64,000 nucleotides of DNA from Geotrypetes seraphini. Its lineage: Eukaryota > Chordata > Amphibia > Gymnophiona > Dermophiidae. Of this stretch, positions 1-10,406 are shown piece after piece. Positions within the stretch are counted from its first letter, which is position 1, and every line of letters starts with the position of its first letter. Under the pieces are notes generated by a model. It was not told the origin of the DNA. It searched no databases and saw nothing but the letters and a program-made list of their open reading frames with translations. The DNA lies in NCBI RefSeq assembly GCF_902459505.1, contig NC_047095.1:115879380-115943379 (forward strand), given 5' to 3'. The position numbers and the translations under genes are program-made.

Positions 1-54
1 GCCTTTACGAAGAGGTTCGCCCAAGGCGGTGTACAGCAAGTACAATTCAACATA

Positions 55-272
55 CGAGGAGCCGTTGAAAAGTTCTCAGCCCAACCAACAAAGTTAGGGG
101 CAGTCTCCGTCGAGGGCTAAACACTTAGTCCATCGATTTTTTTTCCACTTTTTTCATTCCATATTTTTCAGACAGAACGAAAAAAGTGGAAAATCGCTGG
201 ACTAAGTGTTTACTCGACAGAGACTGCCCCAACTTTGTTGGTTGGGCTGAGAACTTTTCAACGGCCCCTCGT
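55..272. repeat. Fold-back MITE with arms of about 95 bp
   Basis: The left arm (about 55-155) and right arm (about 178-272) are near-perfect reverse complements, reading inwards from GCCGTTGAAAAGTTCTCAGC. Only about 22 bp separates them. There is no coding capacity, so it is a non-autonomous DNA element. The flanks (CAAGGCGGTGTACAGCAAG on the left, CAAACTTACAG on the right) resemble one LINE/SINE 3' tail cut in two, so the MITE probably landed in an older repeat. The family is not identified. Confidence 0.75.
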
Positions 273-654
273 CAAACTTACAGTTTTGTTAACAGCATAA
301 CAGTAGTAAAAAAAGACCAAATATAAACAAATGCAATGAATGAGGTAAACTCAAAATCAGCAATGAAACTTAATATGAGGGGCCTATTTTATTACGGTCC
401 TTCTCTTAACTCGTAAAACCTTCTTCCATGATTCTGTCTTGAGTATACTATATTCTTCCTGTATTCAAATCAGTGTAATAACCTGTATGGGACTAAAAGG
501 TTTACTTCTGTCCTTAACAAATATCCAAACTGTTAACTAGTTCATATTTTTTTGTTTAATCTGTTCCTCATATTATTTGGCTACTGCAGAGAGAACCTAG
601 AACACAAAGCTCAGACTGTCATCTTACTTTAGCAGATGGTTGTCATGATTTTGT
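273..654. other. AT-rich stretch, no gene seen
   Basis: AT-rich non-coding DNA. The first 30 bases look like the rest of the tail cut by the preceding MITE. I see no exon, long repeat or RNA gene in the remainder. Confidence 0.5.
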
Positions 655-663
655 GGATAAGGG

Positions 664-785
664 TGCTGGGCTGCAAATCAGCCGGGTTTTCAGGATATCC
701 CTGAGTATGCATGACATATTTTGCCGTGTATGGAAATATGTCATGAATATTCATTAGGATTACCCTGAAAACCTGACCTGTTTGC
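664..785. repeat. Diverged short hAT-like MITE
   Basis: It carries the inverted pair CGGGTTTTCAGGATATCC ... CCTGAAAACCTGACC around TATGCATGACATATT and ATATTCATTAGG. This is the inner core of the MITE family found in better copies at 4427, 13424 and 20937. The outer ends are eroded. Confidence 0.6.
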
Positions 786-894
786 AAACCTAAGAGGCAA
801 AAAAACAAAAGGAATTGACCCCAAAATATCCCTTTCTATTGCAAACGCAAGCAGTGTCTCACATCCGGCTCACCACACAATTGTTTCCCACGTA

Positions 895-1075
895 CTCACC
901 TTTAAAGGACCCCCCAGGGACCCCTGAAGAAGACTTTGTCGAAAACGCGGACCGTGTTGGGTCCTGTATCCCTAGCGGACTAGGTCCTTTAAGGCTTTTA
1001 TGTGGATAACCTATTTTTATGTGGATGATTTCAGTGGACCTTTGGAACTTTGACACTTTCAAATAAAGTCCATTT
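895..1075 (+). ncRNA. Hammerhead-ribozyme-like motif in a retroelement remnant
   Basis: The + strand can fold as a type I hammerhead. GGACCC (918-923) pairs with GGGTCC (959-964) as stem I. The core is CTGAAGA (924-930), matching CUGANGA. GAC (932-934) pairs with GTC (938-940) as stem II, followed by GAAA (941-944). A short stem III of the ACGC/GTGT type closes before the expected cleavage base at 958. One extra A (931) lies between core and stem II. Such ribozymes are known in Penelope-like retroelements and related satellites; activity here is untested. An AATAAA lies at about 1063. Confidence 0.5.
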
Positions 1076-1129
1076 AGGAACATCGTCACTCCACAGAGTT
1101 GGGGTTGTTTTTTGGGTTTTTTTCTGTTT

Positions 1130-1661
1130 GCAAACCTTCCAGATCTATAGTTTGAGATCCCTATGTTCAGATATCTCAAAAGGTTCTTCGACAAAACCTT
1201 CGCCTTCCAGGCAGCCAAACAGAACCCTTGGCTAGCCCAAATTCTGCTCAAGGCCCACTCCTACCTGGATTTCCGACAAAATACTCAAAACTCATTTATT
1301 CCATGCTCAAAATCCCTAATCCCCTCTCTTCCACTTCTCTCACCCCTCCCTCAAACGACCCAACTCTCCCGGTTCCCCCCCCTTTTTTGATTCCCCCCCA
1401 TCTCACTACCTCCAATGACCTGTACAATCCCCCCCTCTCATGCTCACCTTAACCTTAATTATGATCAATTGTAAGTTCTTGTTAAATTTTGTTTATCTGT
1501 TGTGAAAACTCCCCTCCTCATGCTCACCTCAATATCTACATTACTTGTAATTCTAGTTTATTGTAATTTCTTATTAAACTTTGTTTAATTGAGGTGAACC
1601 GCCTAGAACTCCCTGGGTATGGCGGTATACAAGAATAAAGTTATTATTATTATTATTATTG
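1130..1661 (+). mobile_element. LINE 3' end (CR1/L2 type) with (TTA)n tail
   Basis: A short stretch resembling the C-terminus of a LINE reverse transcriptase is followed by a pyrimidine-rich UTR. The end reads GAGGTGAACCGCCTAGAACT...GGCGGTATACAAG then (TTA)n, the style of CR1/L2-group tails seen elsewhere in the window. It is 5' truncated and non-functional. Confidence 0.6.
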
Positions 1662-1874
1662 AATTGAGCCAGCCTGTGTTTGATTTGTGACTCAAGTCTT
1701 CCGCTTCCTGGATCAACTGGGATTAAGGATGCTGTGGAGGCGGCTTTCATAATTCGTAAGAAGGAGTCCCAGTCATTGTGTAATGACACACAGTGTCAGG
1801 GTTTTAGACTCATGATTACATTGTTTCAGAAGAAGCCCTAAGACATGGTCCCTAGTCAAGGGCTGTTGCATTAT

Positions 1875-2095
1875 TTATTTAATTCATTCATTTTATTCAT
1901 TCAATTTTCGATACCATTCTCCCAGGGGAATTCAGAATGGTTTTACATGAATTTATTCCTGGTGGGCTCACAATCTATCTAATGTTCCTGGGGCAATGGG
2001 GGGATTAGGTGACTTGCCCAGGGTCACAAGGAGCAACATGGGTTTGACCCACAACCTCAGGGCACTGAGCCTGTAGCTTTAACCACTGCGTGACG
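1875..2095 (+). mobile_element. MIR/CORE-like SINE
   Basis: The segment GGTGACTTGCCCAGGGTCAC, then a GGGTTTGACCC-like B-box region and GCTTTAACCACTGCG near the end, resembles the 3' half of vertebrate MIR/CORE SINEs. A second, cut copy lies just right of the MITE at 4427-4619. Confidence 0.5.
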
Positions 2096-2273
2096 AGTGG
2101 GAGAGATATCAAATACAGGGAAAAAGAAAATTCCTGCCTTAGTTCTGGCTGAATGGGAATCCCAAAGGAACAGAAGGAAACTGTTGGATCAATAAAAGGA
2201 TGTTCTGAGTAAACAGATAACTGTTATGAATTTAGAGAACTGACACATTCCTCCTCCGGTCTTTTGTTCTTAG

Positions 2274-2336
2274 GGTCCCTGAAGATGTCTTGTCTAACCG
2301 AGGAAATAACTTACTCCTGCGTCTCCTGCAGCATAG
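2274..2336 (+). CDS. ABHD16A: ABHD16A, internal coding exon (partial gene)
   Basis: This 63-bp exon is bounded by TTCTTAG and GTGAGT and is the first ABHD16A exon in the window. After one base completing a codon it reads VPEDVLSNRGNNLLLRLLQH, ending in two bases of a split Arg codon. Human ABHD16A, recalled from memory, has VPEDIMSNRGNDLLLKLLQH at this position. ABHD16A (BAT5) is a membrane-bound alpha/beta-hydrolase that hydrolyses phosphatidylserine to lyso-PS. The catalytic Ser region lies upstream, outside this window; I searched 1-2270 and found no earlier exon. The 3' half of the exon (CTGAAGATG...) resembles a hammerhead core by chance only. Confidence 0.93.
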
Positions 2337-2387
2337 GTGAGTTCTAGCTCACCTGCAGAGGAAGGAATCTATCACTCCAAGAGCACT

Positions 2388-3080
2388 GAAGTCCTAGAGC
2401 TAGGTTCTCTACTCCAGGAGATCTGAAGTCCTAGAGCTAGGTTCTCGACTCCAGGAGATCTGAAGTCCTAGAGCTAGGTTCTCGACTCCAGGAGATCTGA
2501 AGTCCTAGAGCTAGGTTCTCGACTCCAGGAGATCTGAAGTCCTAGAGCTAGGTTCTCGACTCCAGGAGATCTGAAGTCCTAGAGCTAGGTTCTCGACTCC
2601 AGGAGATCTGAAGTCCTAGAGCTAGGTTCTCGACTCCAGGAGATCTGAAGTCCTAGAGCTAGGTTCTCGACTCCAGGAGATCTGAAGTCCTAGAGCTAGG
2701 TTCTCGACTCCAGGAGATCTGAAGTCCTAGAGCTAGGTTCTCGACTCCAGGAGATCTGAAGTCCTAGAGCTAGGTTCTCGACTCCAGGAGATCTGAAGTC
2801 CTAGAGCTAAGTTCTCGACTCCAGGAGATCTGAAGTCCTAGAGCTAGGTTCTCGACTCCAGGAGATCTGAAGTCCTAGAGCTAGGTTCTCGACTCCAGGA
2901 GATCTGAAGTCCTAGAGCTAGGTTCTCGACTCCAGGAGATCTGAAGTCCTAGAGCTAGGTTCTCGACTCCAGGAGATCTGAAGTCCTAGAGCTAGGTTCT
3001 CGACTCCAGGAGATCTGAAGTCCTAGAGCTAGGTTCTCGACTCCAGGAGATCTGAAGTCCTAGAGCTAGGTTCTCGACTC
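2388..3080 (+). repeat. 37-bp minisatellite in ABHD16A intron
   Basis: About 19 head-to-tail copies (18 full, one partial) of a 37-bp unit beginning GAAGTCCTAGAGCTAGGTTC. Units start at 2388, 2425 and so on to 3054. Copies are almost identical, with a few substitutions such as GGTTCTCTAC in copy 1 and GCTAAGTTC near 2808, which implies recent expansion. It begins only 51 bp after the upstream exon's donor site. Confidence 0.95.
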
Positions 3081-3729
3081 AAGTCTTTGAGGCTTGTTAT
3101 TCATGACATGTACAATACATTTTCAGTCAGTCTATGTGTATATGCTTTGTTCAATACTGAGTCCAGAAGGCAATATGTCAAGTTTTTTGGCAAATAAGAA
3201 ACTGATAGAAGACATAACAGTATAATTTTTCTTCAGCAGAGGAATTGACTCAGGTGCTGAGGTTAATGACAAGATCTGGTGGTTGGGAAGAGGTCCTTTG
3301 CTTTATTACTGCAATTTGGAATTGGTTGCAGAAGTACAGTCTGTAGTTTTACTTTCTCCACTGCATTCTCATTACCATAGAGGAGAGCAATAGAAGTTAG
3401 ACCCTCGTATGAAGGTTGGACTCGAGGGAAACCTGGGGTTGGTTTGTTTGTTCTCAGTTTAAACCCTTGCAATGCAGTGGGCAACTGGCATTGCTTCCTC
3501 ACGGAGCAAGTTCTCCCCCCCCCCCAGCCCCGCTGGATCCAGGACAGATATGTAGCTCTCAGCTAAATTTTGAAATTAAATCCTTCCTTTGCATTAGCGG
3601 CTGTTAAGGGAGACTTTGCAGCCTTTGTTTATGATATGCACCAGTGGAAAACAGCAAAACTCACTTTATGTGCCATGTTTTTGTTGCTGTTTACTCTGCA
3701 TCCCTTCTCTTTCTTTGCTCTCTCTCCAG

Positions 3730-3806
3730 GTACCCCAAGGTCATGACAGAAGAAGTAGCGGGTGTGGTGTGGGAATGGCTGGGGACATCCAGCTCTGTGG
3801 ATGAAG
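3730..3806 (+). CDS. ABHD16A: ABHD16A, coding exon
   Basis: This 77-bp exon runs from a CTCTCTCCAG acceptor to a GTAAGC donor. It reads (R)YPKVMTEEVAGVVWEWLGTS then SSVDE with one base left over. Human ABHD16A has RYPRVMAEEGLRVVRQWLEA followed by SSQLEEA here. Length and phase (1+75+1) fit the neighbouring exons exactly. The intron before it contains the 37-bp minisatellite; the intron after it contains LINE and MITE insertions. Confidence 0.93.
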
Positions 3807-3854
3807 GTAAGCATAATTTCTTTAAAGGCCGAAGGGCATTCACAAGCACCTAAG

Positions 3855-4312
3855 AATAGAAAAGAGACGGCTGAGGGGAGATATGATTGAAGTCTACAAA
3901 ATCCTGAGTGGAGTAGAACAGGTACAAGTGGATTAATTTTTCACTTCCCATCAAAAATTTAAAAAACTAGGGGACACTCAATGAAGTTACAGGGAAATAC
4001 TTTTAAAATCAATAGGAGGAAATATTTTTTCACTCAGAGAACAGTTAAGCTCTGGAACGCGTTGCCAGATGTTGTGGTAAGAGCGGATAGCATAGCTGGT
4101 TTGGACCAGTTCCTGGAGGAAAAGTCCATAGTCTGTTATTGAGAAAGAGATGGGGGAAGCCACTGCTTGCCTTGGATCGGTAACATGGAATGTTGCTACT
4201 CCTTGGGTTTTAGCCAGATACTAGGGACCTGGATTGGCCACCGTGAGAACGGGCTACTGGGCTTAATGGACCATCGCTCTGACCCAGTAAAGCTATTCTT
4301 ATGTTCTTAGGA
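3855..4312 (+). mobile_element. LINE 3' end (CR1/L2 type)
   Basis: Translation with stops gives RLRGDMIEVYKILSGVEQVQ, the C-terminal region after the reverse transcriptase. The segment ends in the tail ATTCTTATGTTCTTAG. Closely related tails recur at 40440-40700 and 54620-55690. It is a decayed 5'-truncated insertion in an ABHD16A intron. Confidence 0.75.
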
Positions 4313-4426
4313 AATGAAGGTGATTGGCTGGAGTCTCTAGCCTTGTTTTGGGAAAGAGGAACAAGAGCAGTAGGAATAGGATTGAAAGGCTGTAGTGGTG
4401 CAGACAACCCTTTTCTTCATCTAGAT

Positions 4427-4619
4427 CAGGGGTGTCAAAGTCCCTCCTCGAGGGCCGCAATCCAGTCGGGTTTTCAGGATTTCCCCAATTGAATATGCAT
4501 GAGATCTATTTGCATGCACTGCTTTCATTGTATGCTAAAAGATCTCATGCATATTCATTGAGGAAATCCTGAAAACCCGACTGGAATGCGGCCCTCGAGG
4601 AGGGACTTTGACACCCCTG
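4427..4619. mobile_element. hAT-like MITE (CAGGGGTGTCAAAGTCC family)
   Basis: A 193-bp palindromic element with terminal inverted repeats CAGGGGTGTCAAAGTCCCTC and its complement, and internal GGGTTTTCAGGATTTCC arms around GCATGCACTGC. It has no coding capacity. Better copies of this family carry 8-bp target duplications, which assigns it to the hAT superfamily. It splits a MIR-like SINE whose 3' part continues to about 4700. Confidence 0.85.
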
Positions 4620-4889
4620 GTTTATATGAATTTATTCAGGTACTCAAGCATTTTTTTTCTTTCCTGTACTGGCGGGCTCGCAGTCTATCTAATGTACCTG
4701 GGGCAATGGGATGTGCTGGAGCTACATCACTTTTTATATAACTCAGAAATGGCCACATATATAAGATGGAGCGTACATTTGCAACACAAAAAGGAACCCA
4801 AGCACAGTACCGGGTAAAGCTTTGGATTCTCGCCCAGAAATAGCTAAGAAGAAGAAAAAAAAAAAAAAAAAAAAATTTTTTTTAATTGA

Positions 4890-5350
4890 ATCAGGTTGGG
4901 CAGACTGGATGGACCATTCGGGTCTTTATCTGCCGTCATCTACTATGTTACTATATTGATAAGTCCAAGAAGATTTGGGGACCATTAACAGATTTTTGTA
5001 ATGACTGATATAATTTTTTCCCATAATAAGATAATGGTTAAAGGAGGGGAGGGAGGGGTGGGGTTTATTCTCTTTATCATAAAATATAAATAAATTATCA
5101 TAATAGTTGTTATATCATATGCAACTAACAAAATAAGGGGAGGGAAAGGGATTCATAATTAAATAATAGTTGATAAAATCATTATATTATATATGATGTC
5201 TAAAATTATAATAAGGATAATATAAGATATGTGGTATATAAGTATGTTATGGCGATAGCAAGTGTATTTTTAAGATAATTGTATGAAAGGGTATAACACA
5301 CTTCTTGTTATATGAAAAAATCAATAAAAATGTTAAAAATCAAAAAAAAA
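4890..5350 (+). mobile_element. LINE tails: CR1-like then L1-like
   Basis: At 4893-4957, GGGCAGACTGGATGGACCAT ... ATCTACTATGTTACTAT is a CR1-type 3' tail. From about 4960 the AT-rich sequence, ending AATCAATAAAAATGTTAAAA then oligo-A, looks like an L1-type 3' UTR and poly(A) tail. Confidence 0.5.
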
Positions 5351-5754
5351 TAACTCAGAAATGGGCGATGATAAAGGAAAAGGATTTGGATTTAACTTGG
5401 ACCTTTTCAGTAGTAGCTCAAGACAAGTTACAATCAAGTACAGGAAATATTTCCTTGTCCCCGGAAGATTCAATCTGTCTGTATTTGAGGCAGTGGAGGG
5501 TTCATTGACCTGTCTTAGTTCATAAGGAGCTTGGTGGGATTTAAGCTTAGCTTCCCTAGTTTTAGTCTGCTACTTTTAACCATCAGGCTACTTCTTCACT
5601 CCTTGTATCTTGGGGTTATCTTTGACACAGCTTTTGACTTTCAATACTTCTGAATTTGGGAGCTGGAATGCATTGTATCGGGGCAACATATTAACCCTTT
5701 CTTTGCTTATTCCCCTGCTTATGCATTTTATTTTTGTAAAACCGCTTTGTAATT

Positions 5755-6302
5755 TTGAAAAGGCAGGATAACAAATTTTTAATAAACTTTTCAAAACGCA
5801 AATTTGACCATGCCTCCCCACTCCTTGCCAAACTACACTGGCTCCCAATGATCTCCAGAATCCATTTCAAATGTTCCTGCCTGGCTTTTAAGATCATTCA
5901 CGGCATCCTTCCTCCCCTTATCCCACTATCTTTCAACTCCTCCAGTCCCGACTCCTCCAGAACCGCCCAAAGGTATAAACTAGCCTTCCCCTCTCTACGC
6001 GGCATTCACTATGCAGGCAAACTGGGAAAATCCCTTCTTTTCAAAATCACAGGACTTTGGAACAACCTCACCATCCCGTTGCGGAACCTGGGCTCCCTCC
6101 AATTATTCCGCAAACAACTGAAAACTTGGCTTTTTACCAAATTGTAACTCTATCCTCCCCCCTTTTTCTCCTCCCTTCTACACATAAGTTTCATGTAAAC
6201 CTTTCTCCTTCTCTACCTATTATTTAAGTTCTTGTAAACCGTGTCGAGCTCCATATTCGTGGAGATGATGCGGTATATAAACTTAAGGATTAGATTAGAT
6301 TA
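5755..6302 (+). mobile_element. LINE fragment (CR1/L2 clade), C-terminal coding end and tail
   Basis: An open stretch encodes KFDHASPLLAKLHWLPMISR then further on GLWNNLTIPLRN, the signature of the segment after the reverse transcriptase in L2/CR1-clade LINEs. The 3' end GTAAACCGTGTCGAGCTCC and GCGGTATATAAACTTAAGG is followed by an ATTAG repeat. It is 5' truncated and sits in an ABHD16A intron. Confidence 0.75.
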
Positions 6303-6371
6303 GAAACTTATGACTAGTAGTTTGAGACAGTAATAAGCAGGCCACGTTCTCCTGTTTTTTCACCCTTGTAG

Positions 6372-6470
6372 CTTCTGTATATAGCCAGTATGAGGTGGAT
6401 GATGATTGGTGTCTGTCTGTCCTGCAGTCCTACAAAGCCGAACATTCTGGAGTCTTTCCTTATAGTGTTG
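6372..6470 (+). CDS. ABHD16A: ABHD16A, coding exon
   Basis: This 99-bp exon follows a CCCTTGTAG acceptor and ends at GTAAGTG. It reads SVYSQYEVDDDWCLSVLQSY then KAEHSGVFPYSV, with the split codons completing Ala at the start and Gly at the end. Human ABHD16A has SIYSRWEVEEDWCLSVLRSY then QAEHGPDFPWSVG, a clear orthologous match including the invariant DWCLSVL. A second AG at 6383-6384 is not used, because phase requires the first. Confidence 0.94.
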
Positions 6471-6555
6471 GTAAGTGTTTAAAAGACAAGTCTCTCTTAC
6501 ACAGCATAGAGAATTTATTTTATTTTATTGCCTCACTTTTTTTTCTGTCTTGCAG

Positions 6556-6602
6556 GGGAAGACATGACTCCAGAAGGTAAAAGGCAGCTTGCTCTCTTTC
6601 TG
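6556..6602 (+). CDS. ABHD16A: ABHD16A, coding exon
   Basis: A short 47-bp exon between TCTTGCAG and GTAAGTG, 85 bp after the previous one. It reads (G)EDMTPEGKRQLALFL; human has GEDMSADGRRQLALFL. It ends in phase 0, matching the terminal exon. Confidence 0.93.
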
Positions 6603-7047
6603 GTAAGTGCTATAATACTACAAGGACTCTCCTTTTAACGACTGCATTCAAACAGCAAGAAGACTATGGCCCCTTAATGTAAATATTGACTTTCCTTATT
6701 ATCCTTGCCAAACCAGTCTGGAACTTGTGGGTTATGCCCATCGACCAGCAGATGGAGACAGAACAAAAGGCTGTGATACTAGTCTGATAAGGGCACCCTG
6801 CAATCTGTATTCCACAGTATTTCTCTACCTCCAGCAGATGGTGATGGTCATACCCTGCAGCTCCAGCATTGATCGAAGACATCTCCTGGCTCAGTTGGAG
6901 AACTATTGACCAGTTGAGCAGATTGTTCTTGAAGTTTTGTGGACTTTGCTTTCTGTTTGAGGAATACTAAGAGATACTAAGAGGAGTCTGAGTCACTACT
7001 CCCCAGCCCCCAGTTCACTGGCTTTTTCTTCAGTTTCTGGCTATTTA

Positions 7048-7859
7048 CCGTATTTTCACTCATATACCGCGCACCCGTGTAAAACGCGCACATGGGTATA
7101 GCGCGCGGGAAACTGTCATTTATGTAAATAAATTTTTATATACCGCGCACACCCGTATACCGCGCATGCCGCCCCGACTCTCCCGTTGCCGCCCGACTCT
7201 CCTTTCGCCCGCCCCGACTCTCCTCTCCCCCTTGAAGTCCTGTCCCCACCCCGAAGGACCGCTCGCACGCACCCCCACCCCGAAGGACTGCTCGCACGCA
7301 CTCCCACCCGCACCCCCACCCCGAAGGACCGCTCGCACCCCCACAGCCTCCCGTTGTCCTGCTGCTTCCTCTTGGCGGTCTCGGCCCTTCTGTGAGCCCT
7401 GCGTCTGCGCTGCTTCCTCTTCCGGCGGTCCCGCCCTTTCTCTGACGTCAGATACCCCCCCCAGGTAACTTTTTTTTTTAAGTCCCCTTTCCACGCTCTT
7501 ACCTGTCTCCCTCGCTGGACGGCTCTTCTGGCAGAGCGGTGCAGAAGGCAGGCGTGTGCTATTCTTGTCTGGTCTGGCGCCGCTTCCCGATTGGCTGCAG
7601 TCGGTTCTTGTGACTCGCGAGAACTGACTGCAGCCAATCGGGGAGCGGCGCTGGACCGGGCAGGAACCCTGCCTTCTGCGCCGCTCTGTCCGAACCAAAG
7701 AAGAGCTGCCCGGCGAGGGAGACAGGCAGGAGCATGGAAAGGGGACTTTAAAAAAAAAGTTACCCGGAGGGGGGGGGTATTCACTCCATAAGACGCACCC
7801 TTATTTCCACCCCCTTTTTGGGGGTAGAAAAAGTATGTCTTATGGAGCGAAAAATACGG
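7048..7859. mobile_element. Fold-back DNA element with TA duplication
   Basis: The ends CCGTATTTTCACTC and GAGCGAAAAATACGG are inverted repeats flanked by TA, as in Tc1/mariner-like and some other DNA transposons. Inside, TATACCGCGC repeats lead into a GC-rich core. A large inverted repeat covers about 7440-7790, centred on GGCTGCAGTCGGTTC / GAACTGACTGCAGCC. Long open frames on both strands here follow from the base composition and match no protein I know. The element lies in the last ABHD16A intron. Confidence 0.7.
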
Positions 7860-8115
7860 TAAGCGTCTGCGGCCTGGAATGCACTTTTCTATCCAATTAG
7901 GACGCTTCAGAACTATTTGTTGTTTTGCAAGATGCTAAAGGCCTATTTAAAAAATATTTGGAGGATTGATTGTATTCTATTTATGTGATTTTAATGTTCT
8001 TGGTTTCTTAAATCTTGTAATCCGCATAGAATTTCACAGCTTTGGCAGAATATAAGAATGCTTTGTAATGTAATGTACAAGAAAGGAGGAAGGCCTGAGG
8101 TGGAATGCTGTAGAC

Positions 8116-8435
8116 CAGTGTATCGCAAACTGTGTGCCCCAATGAAACACTGGTAAGGAGGAGAGGCACCAGCTGACTGCTTATACGACATGCCTCTTGT
8201 GGCGAGAGGCACGTCCTGTAGGCAGTCAGCTGGCACCGACGACTCTCCTCCTTGCCGGCATCGCACCTCCCCATCTCCAGGATCCCCCACCAAAGTGACA
8301 GGTTCAGGGTCGCAGCCAGAGGGCTTCCGTGCGGACGTCGACGTGATAACGTCACGCATGCACGCACTTCCGGGTGCCTTCCGACCGGGGCACCAGGTTT
8401 AGTGTGCCACCGACCAAAAAGTTTGCAGGACACTG
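8116..8435. mobile_element. hAT non-autonomous element (CAGTGTATCGCAAACT family)
   Basis: The ends CAGTGTATCGCAAACT and AGTTTGCAGGACACTG-like are flanked by a perfect 8-bp duplication, CTGTAGAC (8108-8115 and 8436-8443), diagnostic of hAT insertion. The interior is GC-rich and contains an inverted repeat around GGCACGTCCTGTAGGCAGTC. Related copies are at 31700-32035 and 32973-33276. Confidence 0.85.
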
Positions 8436-8887
8436 CTGTAGACCGATAGGTAAAGACTGACATGGAAACAGTAGAAATGTTAAATACTTCTGCTTAGTTA
8501 TTCACAACAAAAAGACCTGTAGAGGGGGCCACTGATTTCGACTAGCAAAAGTACATATCAAATTGCATTGTGTATCGTACCATTCACCAAAGAGGACATA
8601 TTGTAACCAAGATCCTTGCTTCACAATAATAATAATAATAATAACAGTATATATACCGCAATATCGTTAAGTTCTATGCGGTTTACAGAAGATTAGTGGA
8701 GTACAAGTTGAGTTGACATACAAGTTGAGTTGACATACAAGTTGAGTTGACATGACACAATCATCCATAAGATGGAAACAAATAAAATTTGTATGCCTTT
8801 TAAATTTGTGAAGCAGTCTATTTAGGGGCATTAAGTTTATTTCACCCCCCGAGTGTTAAGATTTTCTGGTTTTTCTCTTTCTCCCAG

Positions 8888-8971
8888 GCCCGGAAGTATC
8901 TGAAGAATTTTGACACCACCCATTGCACTCCTTTACCCGCTACTGAGTTTCAAATGCCCTGGAGTTTGTAG
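8888..8971 (+). CDS. ABHD16A: ABHD16A, terminal coding exon and stop
   Basis: This exon starts after TTTCTCCCAG in phase 0. It reads ARKYLKNFDTTHCTPLPATE then FQMPWSL and a TAG stop at 8969-8971. Human ABHD16A ends ARKHLHNFEATHCTPLPAQN then FQMPWHL. The conserved THCTPLPA and FQMPW motifs make the assignment secure. The five exons together give 122 residues with consistent phases and no frame break. Confidence 0.95.
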   Translation, partial: ARKYLKNFDTTHCTPLPATEFQMPWSL

Positions 8972-9305
8972 CTAAACCCTCCCAACGAGAAACAGGAAAC
9001 GACACCCCCATGCACTGGAAAACTGTCTCGCTTTTGCTGCTGTTGGCAGAGTTGATTCTTGTCCACTTCCAGCCTGTCTTCAGAAGCTCCCGCTGAGGCT
9101 GTTAAAAAAAAAAAAAATCCTATTTGACTGGGGCGAATGAAGCCGCTGGTGATGTCACACTTGCCTCGTCAAACTGTCCTGCACCGGTGTGACATCAGAA
9201 AGCCAACAGACGTAGAGAGAGGCAGGAGCAGTCTCTCTGATCTTGCAGAGGCGCACCTGAGTACCTCGGAAGATGAAATTAGCAAATAAAAGTTAACACC
9301 TTTGC
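8972..9305 (+). other. ABHD16A: ABHD16A 3' UTR
   Basis: Non-coding sequence follows the stop codon and runs to a poly(A) signal AATAAA at 9285-9290. The transcript should end about 15-20 bases later, just before a pyrimidine-rich LINE tail begins at about 9345. Confidence 0.7.
9285..9290 (+). terminator. ABHD16A: Poly(A) signal of ABHD16A
   Basis: Canonical AATAAA, 314 bp after the ABHD16A stop codon, followed by a T-rich stretch. Confidence 0.75.
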
Positions 9306-9589
9306 TTTTTCTACACAGACCTTTGCCCTTTTGGTTTTTGTTTGCTTGTTTTCAAGTTTCAAGTTTATTATAGAATTTGATTAATCCCCTATTCCAAATT
9401 CTAGGCGATGTACCAATAAATAAAAAATTACAGAGTTAGGGGAAACAGACATAACTAACAAAAATAAAAATTAAATCTACTAAACATAATAAAAAACCAA
9501 CTTATACAAACATATAAAACATGAGGAAAGGCTAGGAAAGAAATACAATCTGATTATAAAGAAAAACAATTAAGGTTAAAAACAGAAAG

Positions 9590-10065
9590 GGTGGTAGATC
9601 ACTGGAACAGACTTCCGGTGCAGGTGATAAAGGCCACCAGCGTGCTCGACTTTAAGACTAAATGGGACATCCACGTGGGATCCCTACGAGGGTCGAGTTA
9701 AGGAACTAGGTCATTAGCATTCAGACTTAATGGGGTGGGTCAATAGAGTGGGCAGACTTGATGGGCTGTAGCCCTTTTCTGCCGTCATCTTTCTATGTTT
9801 CTATGATATTAGGAAGTTCTGTTTCGCACAACGAGTGGTGGACGCTTGGAACGCTCTCCCTGAGGAGGTCGTGATGGAGACCAACATTCTGGGATTCAAG
9901 AGCAAGTTGGATGCACACCTTCTTGCAAATCACATTGGGGGATACGAGTAAACAAGGTTTCTCAGCAGAGAACACCTAGCTTGGCCTCCGCGGGTGCAGG
10001 TCGCCGGACTGGATGGACCTAGAGTCTGATCCGGCGAAGCCATTTCTTATGTTCTTATGATAGGA
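9590..10065 (+). mobile_element. Two successive LINE 3' tails
   Basis: At 9590-9810 the sequence ends GGGCAGACTTGATGGGCTGT ... TTCTATGTTTCTATG. At 9812-10065 it begins TTCTGTTTCGCACAACGAGT and ends CATTTCTTATGTTCTTATGA. Both are CR1-type 3' ends inserted in the opposite-strand LINE. Confidence 0.65.
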
Positions 10066-10406
10066 AAAGGAAAGAGAAAACTATCCAAAAAATATAAAAA
10101 TACAAAGAGAGTCATAAGCAATTCATTTAGTCATTGAATGCTTCTTTTAAAAAGAAAACCCTTGAGTTTGCTCTTAAAATCTTTCCAAGTCTTTTGCCTC
10201 TCTTAAATAAATTGGAAGGGAATTCCATGTTTGTGGAGCTGTAACGGAAAAGATAGATTGCCGCCGTGTGTTAATCATTTTGAGAGAGGGAATGACCAAT
10301 AAGTGTTGGTCATTCGACCGCAGTAATCTGGATGTAGTTTGAGGAATCAAAACTTTATGGATAAAAGCTGGGGTTTTGAATGTTGGATAGTTCCGAAGGC
10401 CTAGGC

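Noticed and set aside
2280-2310. CCCTGAAGATGTCTTG resembling a hammerhead core
   Set aside because: It is inside an ABHD16A coding exon (VPEDVLSN), with no GAAA and no paired stems.
7116-7784. Open frames of 222 and 192 codons on the minus strand
   Set aside because: They lie in the GC-rich core of a palindromic element, overlap in several frames, are rich in Arg/Pro/Gly, and have no splice or homology support.
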